From assembly GCA_030407315.1 (NCBI GenBank), contig JALQPE010000787.1:1-64000 (forward strand): DNA of 64,000 bases. The letters are read 5' to 3'. This document shows positions 31,989 through 42,396 of this stretch, piece after piece. The stretch comes from Asparagopsis taxiformis (taxonomy: Eukaryota; Rhodophyta; Florideophyceae; Bonnemaisoniales; Bonnemaisoniaceae). Both the position numbers and the translations under genes were made by a program. Below the pieces are notes generated by a model. That model ran no database searches. It worked only from the letters and a program-made list of their open reading frames with translations, and was not told the origin of the DNA. Position 1 is the stretch's first letter, and each line of letters opens with the position of its first letter.

Positions 31989-33539
31989 ATGATTGCCTTT
32001 GTTCCAGCAGCATCTCCGTTTACGCACCGCAATTATAGCCGATTTCAAAATACGCAACCGCGAAAGCGACCAGCTTCTCGGCCCAACTTGATCTGCACAC
32101 TGCAGCAGTTCTCCCCATCCCAAAAGCTCGATGCATTTCGAGAGGAATGTGGCGTTGTTGGAGTCTGGAATCACCCAGAAGCCGCTACCATATCATACTT
32201 TGCTCTGCACGCGCTACAGCATCGCGGACAAGAGGGTGCTGGAATTATTTCATCTGATGGAAAGTTGTTACATGAACATAAAGGACTCGGACTTGTAACT
32301 GATGTCTTTTCCGATGCGCTCACTGAAAACTCGTCAGCTCCCTTGCCTGGGTCGGCTGCAATTGCACATAATCGCTACAGCACTTCAGGAGAAAAGTCTG
32401 TGAGAAATGTGCAACCATTTCTGGCATCATTCCGAGAGGGAGAAGTTGCCGTGGCACACAACGGAAACCTAACAAATGCAAGTGCCTTGCGAATGGAACT
32501 CGAGCTTCGTGGAAGTATTTTCGGCACGAGTAGTGATACAGAGGTTGTGTTACATCTCATGGCGACTTCTGTCGGATCGACAGATGGCGTTGCTCGGAAA
32601 GCTGCTGATGCATTGGCCAGAGTTGAAGGCGCTTTTTCAATTCTGGTTCTAACGCGCGATCATTTGATCGCAGTGCGAGATCCTTACGGATTCCGGCCAT
32701 TGGTGATGGGAGAACTGAAGACGCCAAGTCGTGGGTCTGCTATCATTTTCGCATCAGAAACATGTGCACTGGATATCGTGAATGCACAACTCACACGGGA
32801 AGTGGAACCTGGAGAAATGGTCGTCATTGATTCCGAAGGAAATATAAGCAATTCATTCCCATTTCCATCCGTGAGACGACATGCATGCATCTTTGAACAC
32901 ATCTACTTTTCAAGGCCGTCATCCGTAGTATTCGGTCGCTCTGTCTACATGAGCCGTTTCCGCTTTGGAGAGCTTCTTGCAGAACATTCAGCAGTAGCCG
33001 ACGCAGATGCAGTCGTGCCCGTTCCAGAATCCGGCGTGCCTGCAGCTCTAGGTTTTGCGTCTGCAGCTTCAATTCCTTTTCAACAGGCGATTATGCGCAG
33101 CCACTACGTCGGCAGGACGTTTATCCAGCCGACGCAGATTGCGCGCGAAATTGGTGTGCGTCTCAAGCTATCGCCAGTTGAAGCGCTGATTCGTGGCAAA
33201 TCAATTGTTGTCGTTGATGATTCGATCGTGCGTGGAACTACCTCGAAGAAAATTGTGCGCATGATGCGAGAAGCGGGTGCGCGGGAAGTGCATATGCGCA
33301 TTGCGTGTCCACCAATTACTGGCGGCTGCTTTTATGGCGTGGATACGCCCGATCGGGAACAGCTCCTCTCTCATCGCATGACGGATGAAGAGGCTTGCAA
33401 TTTCATCGGTGCCGATAGTCTCGCGTTTCTGCCGCTACATGCCATGCACACGTTTTTAGCGGATGAAGCGTCTACATTCTGTGATGCGTGCTTTTCAGGG
33501 GAATATCCAGTGTTACCTACGCCTCCCAAATCGGCATAG
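31989..33539 (+). CDS. purF: Amidophosphoribosyltransferase (glutamine PRPP amidotransferase)
   Basis: 516 aa from the ATG at 31989. It makes phosphoribosylamine from PRPP and glutamine, the committed step of purine synthesis. The N-terminal nucleophile Cys54 sits in EECGVVGVW after a propeptide/presequence. ALQHRGQEGAG, HNRYSTSG and HNGNLTNA form the class II glutaminase. The PRPP motif VVVDDSIVRGTTSKK lies near residue 405. Cys residues in HACIFEHIYF, GGCFYGVD and CDACFSGEYP match the Fe-S ligands of the B. subtilis-type enzyme. The first 50 residues, rich in Ser, Arg and Pro, are probably a plastid transit peptide, which would be removed together with the propeptide to expose Cys54. Length is normal for the family. 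Confidence 0.97.
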   Translation: MIAFVPAASPFTHRNYSRFQNTQPRKRPASRPNLICTLQQFSPSQKLDAFREECGVVGVWNHPEAATISYFALHALQHRGQEGAGIISSDGKLLHEHKGLGLVTDVFSDALTENSSAPLPGSAAIAHNRYSTSGEKSVRNVQPFLASFREGEVAVAHNGNLTNASALRMELELRGSIFGTSSDTEVVLHLMATSVGSTDGVARKAADALARVEGAFSILVLTRDHLIAVRDPYGFRPLVMGELKTPSRGSAIIFASETCALDIVNAQLTREVEPGEMVVIDSEGNISNSFPFPSVRRHACIFEHIYFSRPSSVVFGRSVYMSRFRFGELLAEHSAVADADAVVPVPESGVPAALGFASAASIPFQQAIMRSHYVGRTFIQPTQIAREIGVRLKLSPVEALIRGKSIVVVDDSIVRGTTSKKIVRMMREAGAREVHMRIACPPITGGCFYGVDTPDREQLLSHRMTDEEACNFIGADSLAFLPLHAMHTFLADEASTFCDACFSGEYPVLPTPPKSA

Positions 33540-33606
33540 TCAAACTAATGATATGTTTACAGGGGTCATGCTAGCTACTCTTACAAATATGAACCCGAGA
33601 CGCCTG

Positions 33607-34964
33607 TCATGCCACACTTTGTTCTGTTGTTGTTCTTTGCTCTTCGTTCGAATTGCGTTCAATAGTTCCAGCGGCAGGTTGTGAGCTATCTGTTGTGGAT
33701 ATATTGCTTACATTATCTGAGTCATGCCCACTTGGAGCATGGGAGTCGTCCTCATGTCGCGAGTTGGGCGATACTTGTGCTATGGTGGATTCTTGCAAAG
33801 TCGATACACTGTCGACAGTTGTCGTCTGTGATGGTGTGACGGACTGCGCTATCGTACCTGTTTCTTCTACCGAAACGCTATCCCTCGAAACGGTATCTTT
33901 TGACTCTGCTGGTGAACTGTTGTCGACGTTACTCTCGGTAGCTTGTGAAGCGTTTTCCTCGGCGTTGTTCTCCCCATTGAGAGCAACGGATGGAATAATT
34001 CTCAACAAGCTACCGAGCTGTGTACGACAGACTGGACATTTCCGTCGCTCGTAATCCATGTCAGTGCATAGAATGCGGCCGCAATCGTCGCAAAGGCATA
34101 AATGATTGCATGGGAGCACGGCTGTATTGCACGGTTCGGTGAGGCATATAACACATTCATGACCGGTATCAACCTTGAAACCATCCTCCTGAACGTTTTC
34201 CTTTGTGGCAGTAACATCACCCGACCCAATACCGTACAAATCTTGTATGCGGTATATGGTACCACCGACGAGGACTTGCTGGGCGATTATCTGTGGCTCA
34301 TGCACGCCCTCGGAAAGAGTCAAGAGGCAAAGGTGACTTGGGAACGAACCCGCATATTTTCGGGTATGTGTGTATCTTGTGGATAGAAGGCTTCTAAACG
34401 AATGACGATGGGGTATTGTTTGTCGCCTTTCTTGTAAGTCATATCTGCGGTCGTAAATTGGCGCACGTCCAGGCCCTTTCCCTCTTTCTGGCGATAGGTC
34501 TGGGACATACCGGCCGAAAACTTTGTTTTCGCGGGCCGAGAACGCCCATCGTAGGAAACCTTGACAACGGGAGTGTCGACCTTCCTATGACTTCCCTTCC
34601 TCACGACGACCTCCTTTGCGCAATAGTATATGGTAACGGCACCATCAACGGAAGCGTCGAATTCAAAGTGCAAGAGATAAATAAAGGGATCAGCAGCGGA
34701 GCGAACGAGACGTAGGGAGGACTTTTTTAACGAAACGACATTGGGAACAATCTCGGTTTGTTGCACGGGAGGACGATATTCAATGGGACGCACGTCGCGA
34801 GCGGCACCGAATATTGCGGAATCTGGGACGGTGACATCGTTTGTGGTCGCGCTCGTTATGTTGCGAACATTGGTTGGTCGGGGGCCGAGGGGACGTCGAT
34901 TGGCGATAGCGGGGTTGGGAGCGGTACCCGCTGCGTAGGGTTCGTGCGATGAAACAGCGCCCAT
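33607..34964 (-). CDS. MGRN1/LOG2-type RING E3 ubiquitin ligase, interrupted by a frame change
   Basis: The ATG at 34964 begins MGAVSS, an N-myristoylation consensus as found in MGRN1/LOG2 proteins. Residues about 80-210 carry the family's N-terminal domain (LLHFEFDASVDGAVTIYYCAKE, KFSAGMSQTYRQ, YPIVIRLEAFYP). That frame stops at 34320 after RSQVTFAS. A frame offset by one base opens at once with LTLSEGVHEPQ and continues with TIYRIQDLYGIG and a C3HC4 RING (CVICL, LPCNHLCLCDDC, CPVC). The alignment to the family is continuous across the break, so a one-base loss (mutation or consensus error) is more likely than an intron. After the RING comes an 110-residue Ser/Thr-rich tail. Role: membrane-tethered ubiquitin ligase; substrate unknown. 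It converges with purF, 67 bp away. Confidence 0.8.
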
Positions 34965-36265
34965 GATGGAGTCGGAACGGGAGGTGACAAATTGCGCAGG
35001 ATGAGTGTGTGTTTTAGGGTGCGTGTGATGGCGGAGATGTTGCGGAACGGGGGAGAAAACGTGTCGCACTGATGATGTGTTTTCGACGTTGTATGATCGT
35101 TGCTGCTGTGTTGGCATGCAGTAGCACACCCATGCATGGGTAACATCAATTTGATACATTGCTTGAATTCATTGCGAAATGGGACACGTGCTAGATTCTT
35201 GTTGGTGCCTTCTTGGCGAGTCAGAAGATTGTGTATGTCTCCCCGCATACCCGCTTGTTGCCGTCTGATGCTCGCGTTTCTTCCTCCGACTAAATCGGTT
35301 TATCAAACCTATTCGCGTCGCGTCGCGTCTCTGTCATATTCTTAAATCGAACAATACGTAATACTCTCTTTCCGGTGACTTGGACCGAGCTTTCAATGCA
35401 TCAAACCCATGTCTCGGTTATGGCTCTTCGTCGATAAACCCTTACTTTTCCACCTCTGCTCTGATTTAGCACACCGTCACTGCGCCACTCTCTATCACAT
35501 GCGCACATATACACTCTTCTAAGACCGACCAATGGGATCGACCGAGTCTGTTCAAGAATCTGACCGACTTTTCGAAATAAGGTTTTATCAAATTTCGCCA
35601 TTTATATTTCATTTTTCCGTCATTGCAAACCAAGTTTTGGAAAAAAATTGGCGCCCATCCAAATTCGTCCATGTCAGAGAAGCCGACGTGGTCGATGAGC
35701 TCAGGCTCGGCAACTGATATAGCGATCACCGCTCTAATGAAATCCAGACATTGTTTGGCCCTAATATTGCACATCACAGCTCTCTGATTGTGCCAGAGGT
35801 GTGTTTCTGGTCCTTCGACGATTCTATACGCGCATGACTGTCGGCCCTTGCTCTGTGTCTCAAATTTTATTGGACAAGCTCGAGCTTTCCCAGCAAGGCA
35901 GTTTGGCTTTTTTTGATAATTGATTTCCAGAGAAGGTTTACACAAGTTTCTTCGCACTGCTGGCGCCATCCTCGGCGACAAATATGTCATATACGGCATT
36001 GATGCCAAGGGAAGATTACGGAAAGCCACAAGTAGTAACCTCATCCAGCACTGATTTTATTCAATCGAATACGTCCTTGGTGAAAACAGCGTCGTCAACA
36101 ATTCACTCTCTAAACATTTTATCATCTTACCATATCGTTTTGCATATAAACTCGGATTGGCACTCGCTACGACCTTTGTCGACACATCATTGTGCTACCC
36201 GTGGAACCATCTCTACCAGTGCACAAAACAACAACCGCTCGCAATTGAGAAACAAAGCATTGACA
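34965..36265. other. Divergent intergenic region, with one doubtful frame
   Basis: Holds the promoters of the E3 gene (minus) and the membrane-protein gene (plus). A minus-strand frame at 35466-36044 is listed separately. Otherwise nothing recognised. Confidence 0.4.
35466..36044 (-). CDS. Doubtful 192-codon frame
   Basis: Starts with an ATG and has average amino-acid composition, but shows no domain, signal or repeat. Roughly one frame of this length is expected by chance in a window this size. It occupies an otherwise empty divergent spacer. If real, expression data would be needed to show it. Confidence 0.22.
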   Translation of the reverse strand: MRLLLVAFRNLPLASMPYMTYLSPRMAPAVRRNLCKPSLEINYQKKPNCLAGKARACPIKFETQSKGRQSCAYRIVEGPETHLWHNQRAVMCNIRAKQCLDFIRAVIAISVAEPELIDHVGFSDMDEFGWAPIFFQNLVCNDGKMKYKWRNLIKPYFEKSVRFLNRLGRSHWSVLEECICAHVIESGAVTVC

Positions 36266-37165
36266 ATGGCTGACGAAGAAGCCATTCAGATATTCGTCGC
36301 CTGGGCGGACATTCCATCAGCCTTTCTACTCGCGGCGTCAATCGCTCTGGGCGGATTGACGCCGGTGCGTCCACTATGGGGCCGTTCGGCGCTGCACAAC
36401 GTGGTGTTCACCACGGTGATGCTTCTGCAGGCTGTATACACGCTGACGCGGTTCGTGATCGAAGGCGTGTATCGCGAATCGGGGCCGCGCGAATTCATGG
36501 CCAGCAGCGTGATTTACACGACGCGATGGGTGTTTCTATGGGCGCACATCACGTTCAATCGGACGCCGCACGGGCGGTTATTCCGCGTCGCGCGCGAGCT
36601 ACGACGCGTGAAAATGCTGCGCTACGGACGGAGCACGGACGAGGGACGCAAGGGGGAGCATGAGCTTGTGATGCGTTACGGATGTCGCGACGCGGGACGA
36701 GGTCGTGTTTATTGGCGCGGCATCGTGGAGTCGATCAAGCGCGAACAGTCGCTGTGGGTGCTGTATTTGAAACAGTCGGAATTGCATGCGGAGATATTGG
36801 ACGATATTGGAACGACAGAGTTTCGAATGAAAAAGTCGTTTCATCAGGAACAGGCGTATGAATTGTTCTACAAGGTCGTGATGACGGCCGCTTTGCCGGG
36901 CATCTCGGTCGATTATGGACAGTTTTTGGACCGGTTCGAGGGGGTGCCGGTGACGCGCATTGCGCAGAGGGTTCATGCGGACGATGTGAGCGTGTTGGGA
37001 CACATTGCACGGAAGATTGCGGCGGACGGTACCTACTATGCGAGTAATTTCGAGGCGGAGATGCGGACGCGAGAGCAGGTCAATCTGCTGAATATCTGTA
37101 TCCAGGATGCGTTTGACAGGATCGCAGCCGGCGGGCCGGTGCAGATGGGCAACAATGCGGTTTGA
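36266..37165 (+). CDS. Polytopic membrane protein of unknown function
   Basis: 299 aa from the ATG at 36266 (MADEEAIQIF). The N-terminal 110 residues hold three probable membrane helices (around 10-30, 43-65 and 82-100). A basic loop (RVARELRRVKMLRYGR) and a hydrophilic, partly helical C-terminal domain of about 180 residues follow. No catalytic motif or family signature recognised. The frame extends upstream but that part is not protein-like. Codon use is GC-richer than in the spacer, which supports real coding. Confidence 0.6.
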   Translation: MADEEAIQIFVAWADIPSAFLLAASIALGGLTPVRPLWGRSALHNVVFTTVMLLQAVYTLTRFVIEGVYRESGPREFMASSVIYTTRWVFLWAHITFNRTPHGRLFRVARELRRVKMLRYGRSTDEGRKGEHELVMRYGCRDAGRGRVYWRGIVESIKREQSLWVLYLKQSELHAEILDDIGTTEFRMKKSFHQEQAYELFYKVVMTAALPGISVDYGQFLDRFEGVPVTRIAQRVHADDVSVLGHIARKIAADGTYYASNFEAEMRTREQVNLLNICIQDAFDRIAAGGPVQMGNNAV

Positions 37166-37694
37166 GTGCGAGCGTAGACGGCACTGTAGGGCGCCAAGTG
37201 GACGAATGGGAAACGGGCAACCAGACAAACGACTGTAAACATAAAGAGTTGAATTTTTGGGGAAAATGTCCATATTTAGATTGTCGTTTCCATAGCGCGC
37301 CGTGACAGGGTGGCGGCGGTAACGCGACATGAGCACGTTGCGCGGGCGCGTCCTCGCGCGAAAATGACATCACGGCGGGCGGGACACGTTGCGTTGGCGC
37401 GGCAGCGTCACGGTAGATTTCACACGCATCGACGAGTAACGGACAATGGAGCACGTGGAAACCCAACACGAGCACGCAGCAATTCAACGCGCCAATATCT
37501 AAAATTATCAACTTGTCATACCGCGCGCGATGGATCACATATCTTGTTCGTTTTGTTACTCTCCGCCAATCATACCTGTCGTCTCCAATTCACAATGCCG
37601 CCTGATGTGATGTGATGTGATGTGATGCCTACTACTTACTCCGTCCCATCGATAATCCCGCAAACGTATGCCTCCCTGAACCACTCGTCGCCCC
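37166..37694. promoter_or_regulatory. Intergenic region upstream of protease 1, with microsatellite
   Basis: Contains five tandem TGATG units at 37603-37627, about 70 bp upstream of the start codon of protease 1. A minus-strand frame here is not protein-like. Confidence 0.4.
37603..37627. repeat. (TGATG)5 microsatellite
   Basis: Five perfect copies, just upstream of the first protease gene of the cluster, probably within its 5' leader or promoter. Confidence 0.9.
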
Positions 37695-39422
37695 ATGAAG
37701 CGCCTCGCGCTCTTCCTCGTCTTCGCGTTCCCACTCGTTCATGCCCTTCTCCAACAACATTCCCGCCCCGTTCTCTGTCCGTGCGACGTTCATTTCCACT
37801 ACCAACCGCCGTCGCTCGACGCACACCGTCGACAGCATCGATTCGACTTTTTCATTCTCTCCCATTCCAACCCCGCCCAGCCCCCGCTCCATCACGTCGC
37901 CATTCGAAATGCGACCGTTCAATCGCCACCGCCAGTCTTCATCGCCCAACATGCCCGTTTCAAAATACTGCAACAAAATTCTTCACAAACAATTTCCTCC
38001 ACTCGCCCTTCACTTACACTGGTCCCCGTCCGACAACAATGTCCAATCGTTCTGCCCACTTCTCTAAACCCGCGAATCGTCGGCGGCAATATCCCCCACT
38101 CCTCCCTCAGAGAACACATGGTCGCCTTTGTCGCCAACAGCAACTTTGTCTGCTCGGGCTCCATTATCTCCGCCAGATGGGCCGTCACCGCCGCTCATTG
38201 CAGAATAGACGCCCGCTTCATCGCTCTCATAGGCGGAGCATCCGTGGGCAACGGGTTGCGAATGCCCATTCAGCGCGTGATAACCCATCCGCGATACAAC
38301 CGCAATCACGAGGACAGTCCCAATGACATCGCTCTGGTCAAGTTCAGCACCGACGTACCGCAAACCGTCAATTTCATTCGCGTAAACATAAACGCATCGC
38401 TGCCCATGCCCGGGGCCTATAGTCGCGCTAGCGGCTATGGTCGCACCAGGGAGGTACGCAGTCGCCAATCAGGGCCGCTGTTGAGACAAGTCGATATTCC
38501 AATTATCAACATGCCAACCTGCAAGAATTACTACAGCAAGGCCAGTTTGAGCGTTGCCAGACGCCTCTCCGACCGATTGCAGCTCTGCGCCGGCCTCATG
38601 GAGGGCGGTTGTGACGCCTGCCAGGGAGACAGTGGCGGTCCGTTGAGCGTGTTCGACGCCGACGGTAACGTTGTGCAGATTGGCATAGTGTCATTTGGAA
38701 TCGGATGCGCTCGGGAAAACTTGCCTGGCGCGTACACTAGAATTTCAGCCTTCACCGAGTGGATGGCGGGGCACGGTGTCGAATTCACACCGTCGCAGAA
38801 CGGCACAAACATCTTCGCGATTGGCAGCGAGACAGCTACAACACCATCCGAATTTGCGCCACCGTCGCTCACGACGACACAAAAGGTTCTCATCGGCGTC
38901 GGCGTTCTGGCGCTCGTGATGGTCGTTGCATTTTTCAGCGGCGCTTCCTATCTGAAGAAAATGGCGCGGACCACAGTCGGCAACGAGCGGTCTTCCGTGC
39001 GCGGGTCTGAAATCGTCGGCGGGTTTCGAAGCGATGTGGGCTCGTATCGCGAACGCGAACACTACAATGAGGCGTTTGTTTCGGCGTACGCTGGAGAGTA
39101 TGGGGCGCATCACTGGATGGCGCCGACGGAGCGATCGGCGGAGGACAGTGATGGAAATTTGAGAAATTTCACACAGGATACCAGCTGCGATCAGTTCATC
39201 GCTGCGCAGATGCAGGCGGACGAAGACGCTGCGGCGGCGGCTTGCATGGCGGCGGTTGAAATGCCGTTGAGATACCCGATGGCGTCGGGGAACGGCGAGG
39301 ACTCTGAGATCAGTTTGATTGTGCCCAGGGTTTCCGCTGAGCTTCCGTCGCAATTGTATCCGGAGGCTGGCGAGCAGTTGGGGGCTTTTGGAATGGGCAG
39401 TCGTCACGATCGGTCGAAATGA
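37695..39422 (+). CDS. Membrane-anchored trypsin-like serine protease 1
   Basis: 575 aa from the ATG at 37695. Signal peptide 1-17; N-terminal region 25-110 with PCDVHFHY and FDFFIL; CPIVLP at 116-121; activation site R127-IVGG; S1A protease domain about 128-370. The triad is His168 (TAAHC), Asp211 (DIALV) and Ser313 (GDSGGP). Asp307 six residues before Ser predicts trypsin-like cleavage after Arg or Lys. A transmembrane helix lies at about 397-420, then a 150-residue tail rich in Ala, Glu and Ser. So a zymogen anchored by its C-terminus with the protease outside the cell or in the secretory lumen. Cys116 in the propeptide could tether it to the domain, as in chymotrypsin. First of five related genes. 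Confidence 0.9.
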   Translation: MKRLALFLVFAFPLVHALLQQHSRPVLCPCDVHFHYQPPSLDAHRRQHRFDFFILSHSNPAQPPLHHVAIRNATVQSPPPVFIAQHARFKILQQNSSQTISSTRPSLTLVPVRQQCPIVLPTSLNPRIVGGNIPHSSLREHMVAFVANSNFVCSGSIISARWAVTAAHCRIDARFIALIGGASVGNGLRMPIQRVITHPRYNRNHEDSPNDIALVKFSTDVPQTVNFIRVNINASLPMPGAYSRASGYGRTREVRSRQSGPLLRQVDIPIINMPTCKNYYSKASLSVARRLSDRLQLCAGLMEGGCDACQGDSGGPLSVFDADGNVVQIGIVSFGIGCARENLPGAYTRISAFTEWMAGHGVEFTPSQNGTNIFAIGSETATTPSEFAPPSLTTTQKVLIGVGVLALVMVVAFFSGASYLKKMARTTVGNERSSVRGSEIVGGFRSDVGSYREREHYNEAFVSAYAGEYGAHHWMAPTERSAEDSDGNLRNFTQDTSCDQFIAAQMQADEDAAAAACMAAVEMPLRYPMASGNGEDSEISLIVPRVSAELPSQLYPEAGEQLGAFGMGSRHDRSK

Positions 39423-40896
39423 TGCGATGAGATGGAAGAAATTATTTATCACAACGGGCGAGCGGTGGCATTTTATGGCGCTGTTTGTAAATAGTATGCA
39501 GAATGCAAGCGGGATCAGAGAAGAATATGTTGGTTTTCGTTTGCGTCTTTCGTCGTCATTGGTGTTATTTAAAGGTTTGAAGGTGTTGAGGCTACGAATG
39601 GCAACGAAATGGTCTCGCAGTGGACGCGATTCGATGGTGCTGCATTTCACTGGAAGAGATTGAGTCGAGTTGTTTTTAACAGACGAGTAAATGTGAGGAC
39701 AAATACAGCCAACTGAAATAACGTGCATGTGAGGGAGCGCTAGATATTTTGGCGATTATAGCTGCGGATGGTGGCGTGCTCGGCTAGTTTTGCACCAAAA
39801 CGAATCATAGTCGACGTGATTGCGCAGTACATCCACTCAATTTTGATACATGTGTACCTATTATTCTTACACACCCCACCAACACCACAACTGCCGAGCG
39901 CATAGCGACCACGGTAGTGTAAGTACGTTATGACCACCGTCGTCCAGCATCTGAGCGGGCCATGCATTAAACTTTTCGTCTACGATCCCCACGACGGGCT
40001 CACGGCCGAGCAGTCAATATATGTCGGGGCACCCCGTCGGCGGTTTCATACATTGGCTTCCGAAAGGGCCACGGACCTATTTCATTTCGTCCGCCCCTTT
40101 CCAACCGGGCTGACGCTTGACCGGTCCGGCCCATTTCAGTATGCCTTACGTCGCTGACGGCCCGATGAAATTTCAGCAATAACAACATATGGTACGAAAT
40201 ATATGACATGACTCAACAACTCGTATGGCAGCTGTATCACCCCGGGCTCAACCCGGTAAGACTTACAGCGTCACGAAATCACGCTGGGACATCATGGCAT
40301 CCGTAATGCAGTCCATCGTCTGCGCGCTTCGCCGCGTCGAGAACTGCAAGCGCGACATGGTGTGGATAGCGATAAGTTTACTAGAAGCGTCTCGGCGCAA
40401 TGCGTAGAACGAGGAGGCGGTGTACACATCGAGTACGGCGCGAAATTTTATTTGACATTCGCCGAGTCATTAATGCACCTCTACGACTTGTCATACGCAT
40501 GCACAACAAGCCAATCAAACGTCTCGGTTTCGCAATTTTGCTCTGTTGGATCACCGGTGTACCACAACATTGCACCGTCGACTAGCATTATTCTCAGGCG
40601 AGTAGACCGCGCATGACCTGTTGCCTCCTCCAAATCTACCGATCGGCATGCGTGAGCGACCAATGACGACGTCATTGCGCATGGTACGCCGCATGCATTC
40701 TCTTCTCGAAAAAAAACTTTCCTCCCCGGCTTCGGACCGCCCATATCGATATCCACATCCAAACATTGCTCGAAACATATCATCTGCGCAACGACTTTCT
40801 GTACAACTCGCACGCAATAAATCAACATATACTTACTGTAGACCAAATCTTGCCAATATGTTTCAATAACTTACTCATTCTTTGCACGCGCCGCAT
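39423..40896. other. Convergent intergenic region between proteases 1 and 2
   Basis: About 1.5 kb. The frames on both strands are short or antisense extensions of the neighbours. A 7-bp inverted repeat CAATGAC/GTCATTG is centred near 40669. No gene or RNA recognised. Confidence 0.45.
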
Positions 40897-42396
40897 TCAG
40901 CCCTCATACACCGTGCTCGTCTGCGCGTGATCGCTCATTCCTGGCAGTAGGTACGCATGGCGCGCGTCGTCCGAGTCGCTCTGATTTTGACTTTCGCGCA
41001 CGTATTTGCGCTCCTTCCTGATGATGATCACGAGCAATACGACGCCCAGTAGTGCGATCAGACCAAGGATGACCCCAACCGCGACGATAGCCACCGTGTT
41101 GAACCGATTGCGTGAATCTCTCGAGGCAAATTTCGAGTTGATATTCGACCCAAATGTCGCAGTTGTGTTTTTCGAATTCAACCAGTCCTCAAACCCAGAG
41201 ATGCGCGTATAAAGCCCCGGACTGTCCGCGCGTGCGCATCCACTCGCAACCGATACAATGCCGACAATCACAGGCTGGCTGCGGAAATTAAACTCCAATA
41301 TTGGCCCCCCGCTGTCTCCATCGCACGCCCCGCAGCCTCCGTCCTTGAATCCGGCGCAAAATTGGAGACTTTCATCAATTGCCATGTTGGATTCGCTGTA
41401 TGCTTCCTCGCAGTCCTTATTGTTCCTCACCGGAATGTCAACGAAATTCAATGACCTACTCTGCTCGTCGTCGCCGCTTCCAGCTAGTCCGAAGCCCACA
41501 ACGCGGCCAAACACAGACGTCTCCGGTCGTTCCTTATCGTTATTCAACACAACATTGGGAGGTCTCAACGTTGCCGAAACATTTATGAGCGCAATATCAT
41601 ATTTGAACCCCTCATTTTCATTCCATTGCTCATGAGCAACCACACTTTCAATAGCCACTTCCTCTCCCTCATCAAAACGCAAGCCCCCAACGCGTACCCT
41701 TGCATTGGTATCTATCCGGCAATGCGCCGCGGTCAAAATTTGATTCGTGCTGATAACTACCCCTCCACACATCGTATTACCATCTGCCGACACAATAGAC
41801 GCCATCAAAGATCTCTCCACGCCGCTATTGTCCACGGGTATACCACCGGCAATACGCTGCATCGGAGCCTCACGCGACGACGCGCGTCCATTTTGCACCA
41901 CCAAAGCGCGGTTCCGCGGGAGGAGATTTCGCGCCTCAACCCCCAGCTGCACGTCGCATTGGACTCTGGCGCGCGGCTTGAGAGAAAGTGAAAAGTCGGG
42001 TTGCAGCGGCGCTGACGCGGAGGGCGCGACAATCACGGCGAAATCACCGCTCTCTTCTATGTCGAAATCCGGCGCGAATAAGGCGTGCATGTGCGAATCG
42101 TGAAGCACTGTACTGGTGCGGGTCACGTTTCGCAGCGAGTATTTGGAGACGACTGCAAGTGTGGACACGTGCGGGATACGCGTCGGTGATTGCTGTTGGA
42201 GATGATCGCGACGAACAACGAGTAGGTCCACAGCAGATGCGCCCGACGAACGCACGCTGAATTTGACAGTGCACGGACATGATTGGTAGTGCGTTGTTGC
42301 AAGCGTGCCGCGGACAAGCGGCGACGGGCGCTGCGATGGCGATGCAGAGACGAGTGTGGTGAGAATCAACAAGGCGGATATTGTTTGAAGTGCCAT
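40897..42396 (-). CDS. Membrane-anchored serine protease 2 (non-trypsin S1 pocket)
   Basis: 499 aa from the ATG at 42396, chosen because it starts the signal peptide (1-19). Residues about 38-150 form an extra domain (CPCTVKFSV, VDLLVVRR, GDFAVIV). Activation site R181-IAGG; triad His225, Asp267 (YDIALI), Ser362 (GDSGGP). The residue six before Ser is Gly rather than Asp, so the S1 pocket should prefer non-basic residues, as in elastase or chymotrypsin. A transmembrane helix at about 434-459 is followed by a basic stop (RKERK) and a 40-residue tail. It is the only member of the cluster on the minus strand and shares a 980-bp divergent region with protease 3. Confidence 0.9.
   Translation of the reverse strand: MALQTISALLILTTLVSASPSQRPSPLVRGTLATTHYQSCPCTVKFSVRSSGASAVDLLVVRRDHLQQQSPTRIPHVSTLAVVSKYSLRNVTRTSTVLHDSHMHALFAPDFDIEESGDFAVIVAPSASAPLQPDFSLSLKPRARVQCDVQLGVEARNLLPRNRALVVQNGRASSREAPMQRIAGGIPVDNSGVERSLMASIVSADGNTMCGGVVISTNQILTAAHCRIDTNARVRVGGLRFDEGEEVAIESVVAHEQWNENEGFKYDIALINVSATLRPPNVVLNNDKERPETSVFGRVVGFGLAGSGDDEQSRSLNFVDIPVRNNKDCEEAYSESNMAIDESLQFCAGFKDGGCGACDGDSGGPILEFNFRSQPVIVGIVSVASGCARADSPGLYTRISGFEDWLNSKNTTATFGSNINSKFASRDSRNRFNTVAIVAVGVILGLIALLGVVLLVIIIRKERKYVRESQNQSDSDDARHAYLLPGMSDHAQTSTVYEG

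Noticed and set aside
36599..37336. 245-codon minus-strand frame
   Set aside because: Antisense of the polytopic membrane-protein gene, rich in His/Arg as expected of a GC-rich antisense frame.
38745..39728. 327-codon minus-strand frame
   Set aside because: Mostly antisense of protease 1, starts at a non-ATG codon and has no domain features.
40661..40677. CAATGAC-GAC-GTCATTG palindrome as a regulatory site
   Set aside because: Too short and isolated between convergent genes; likely chance.
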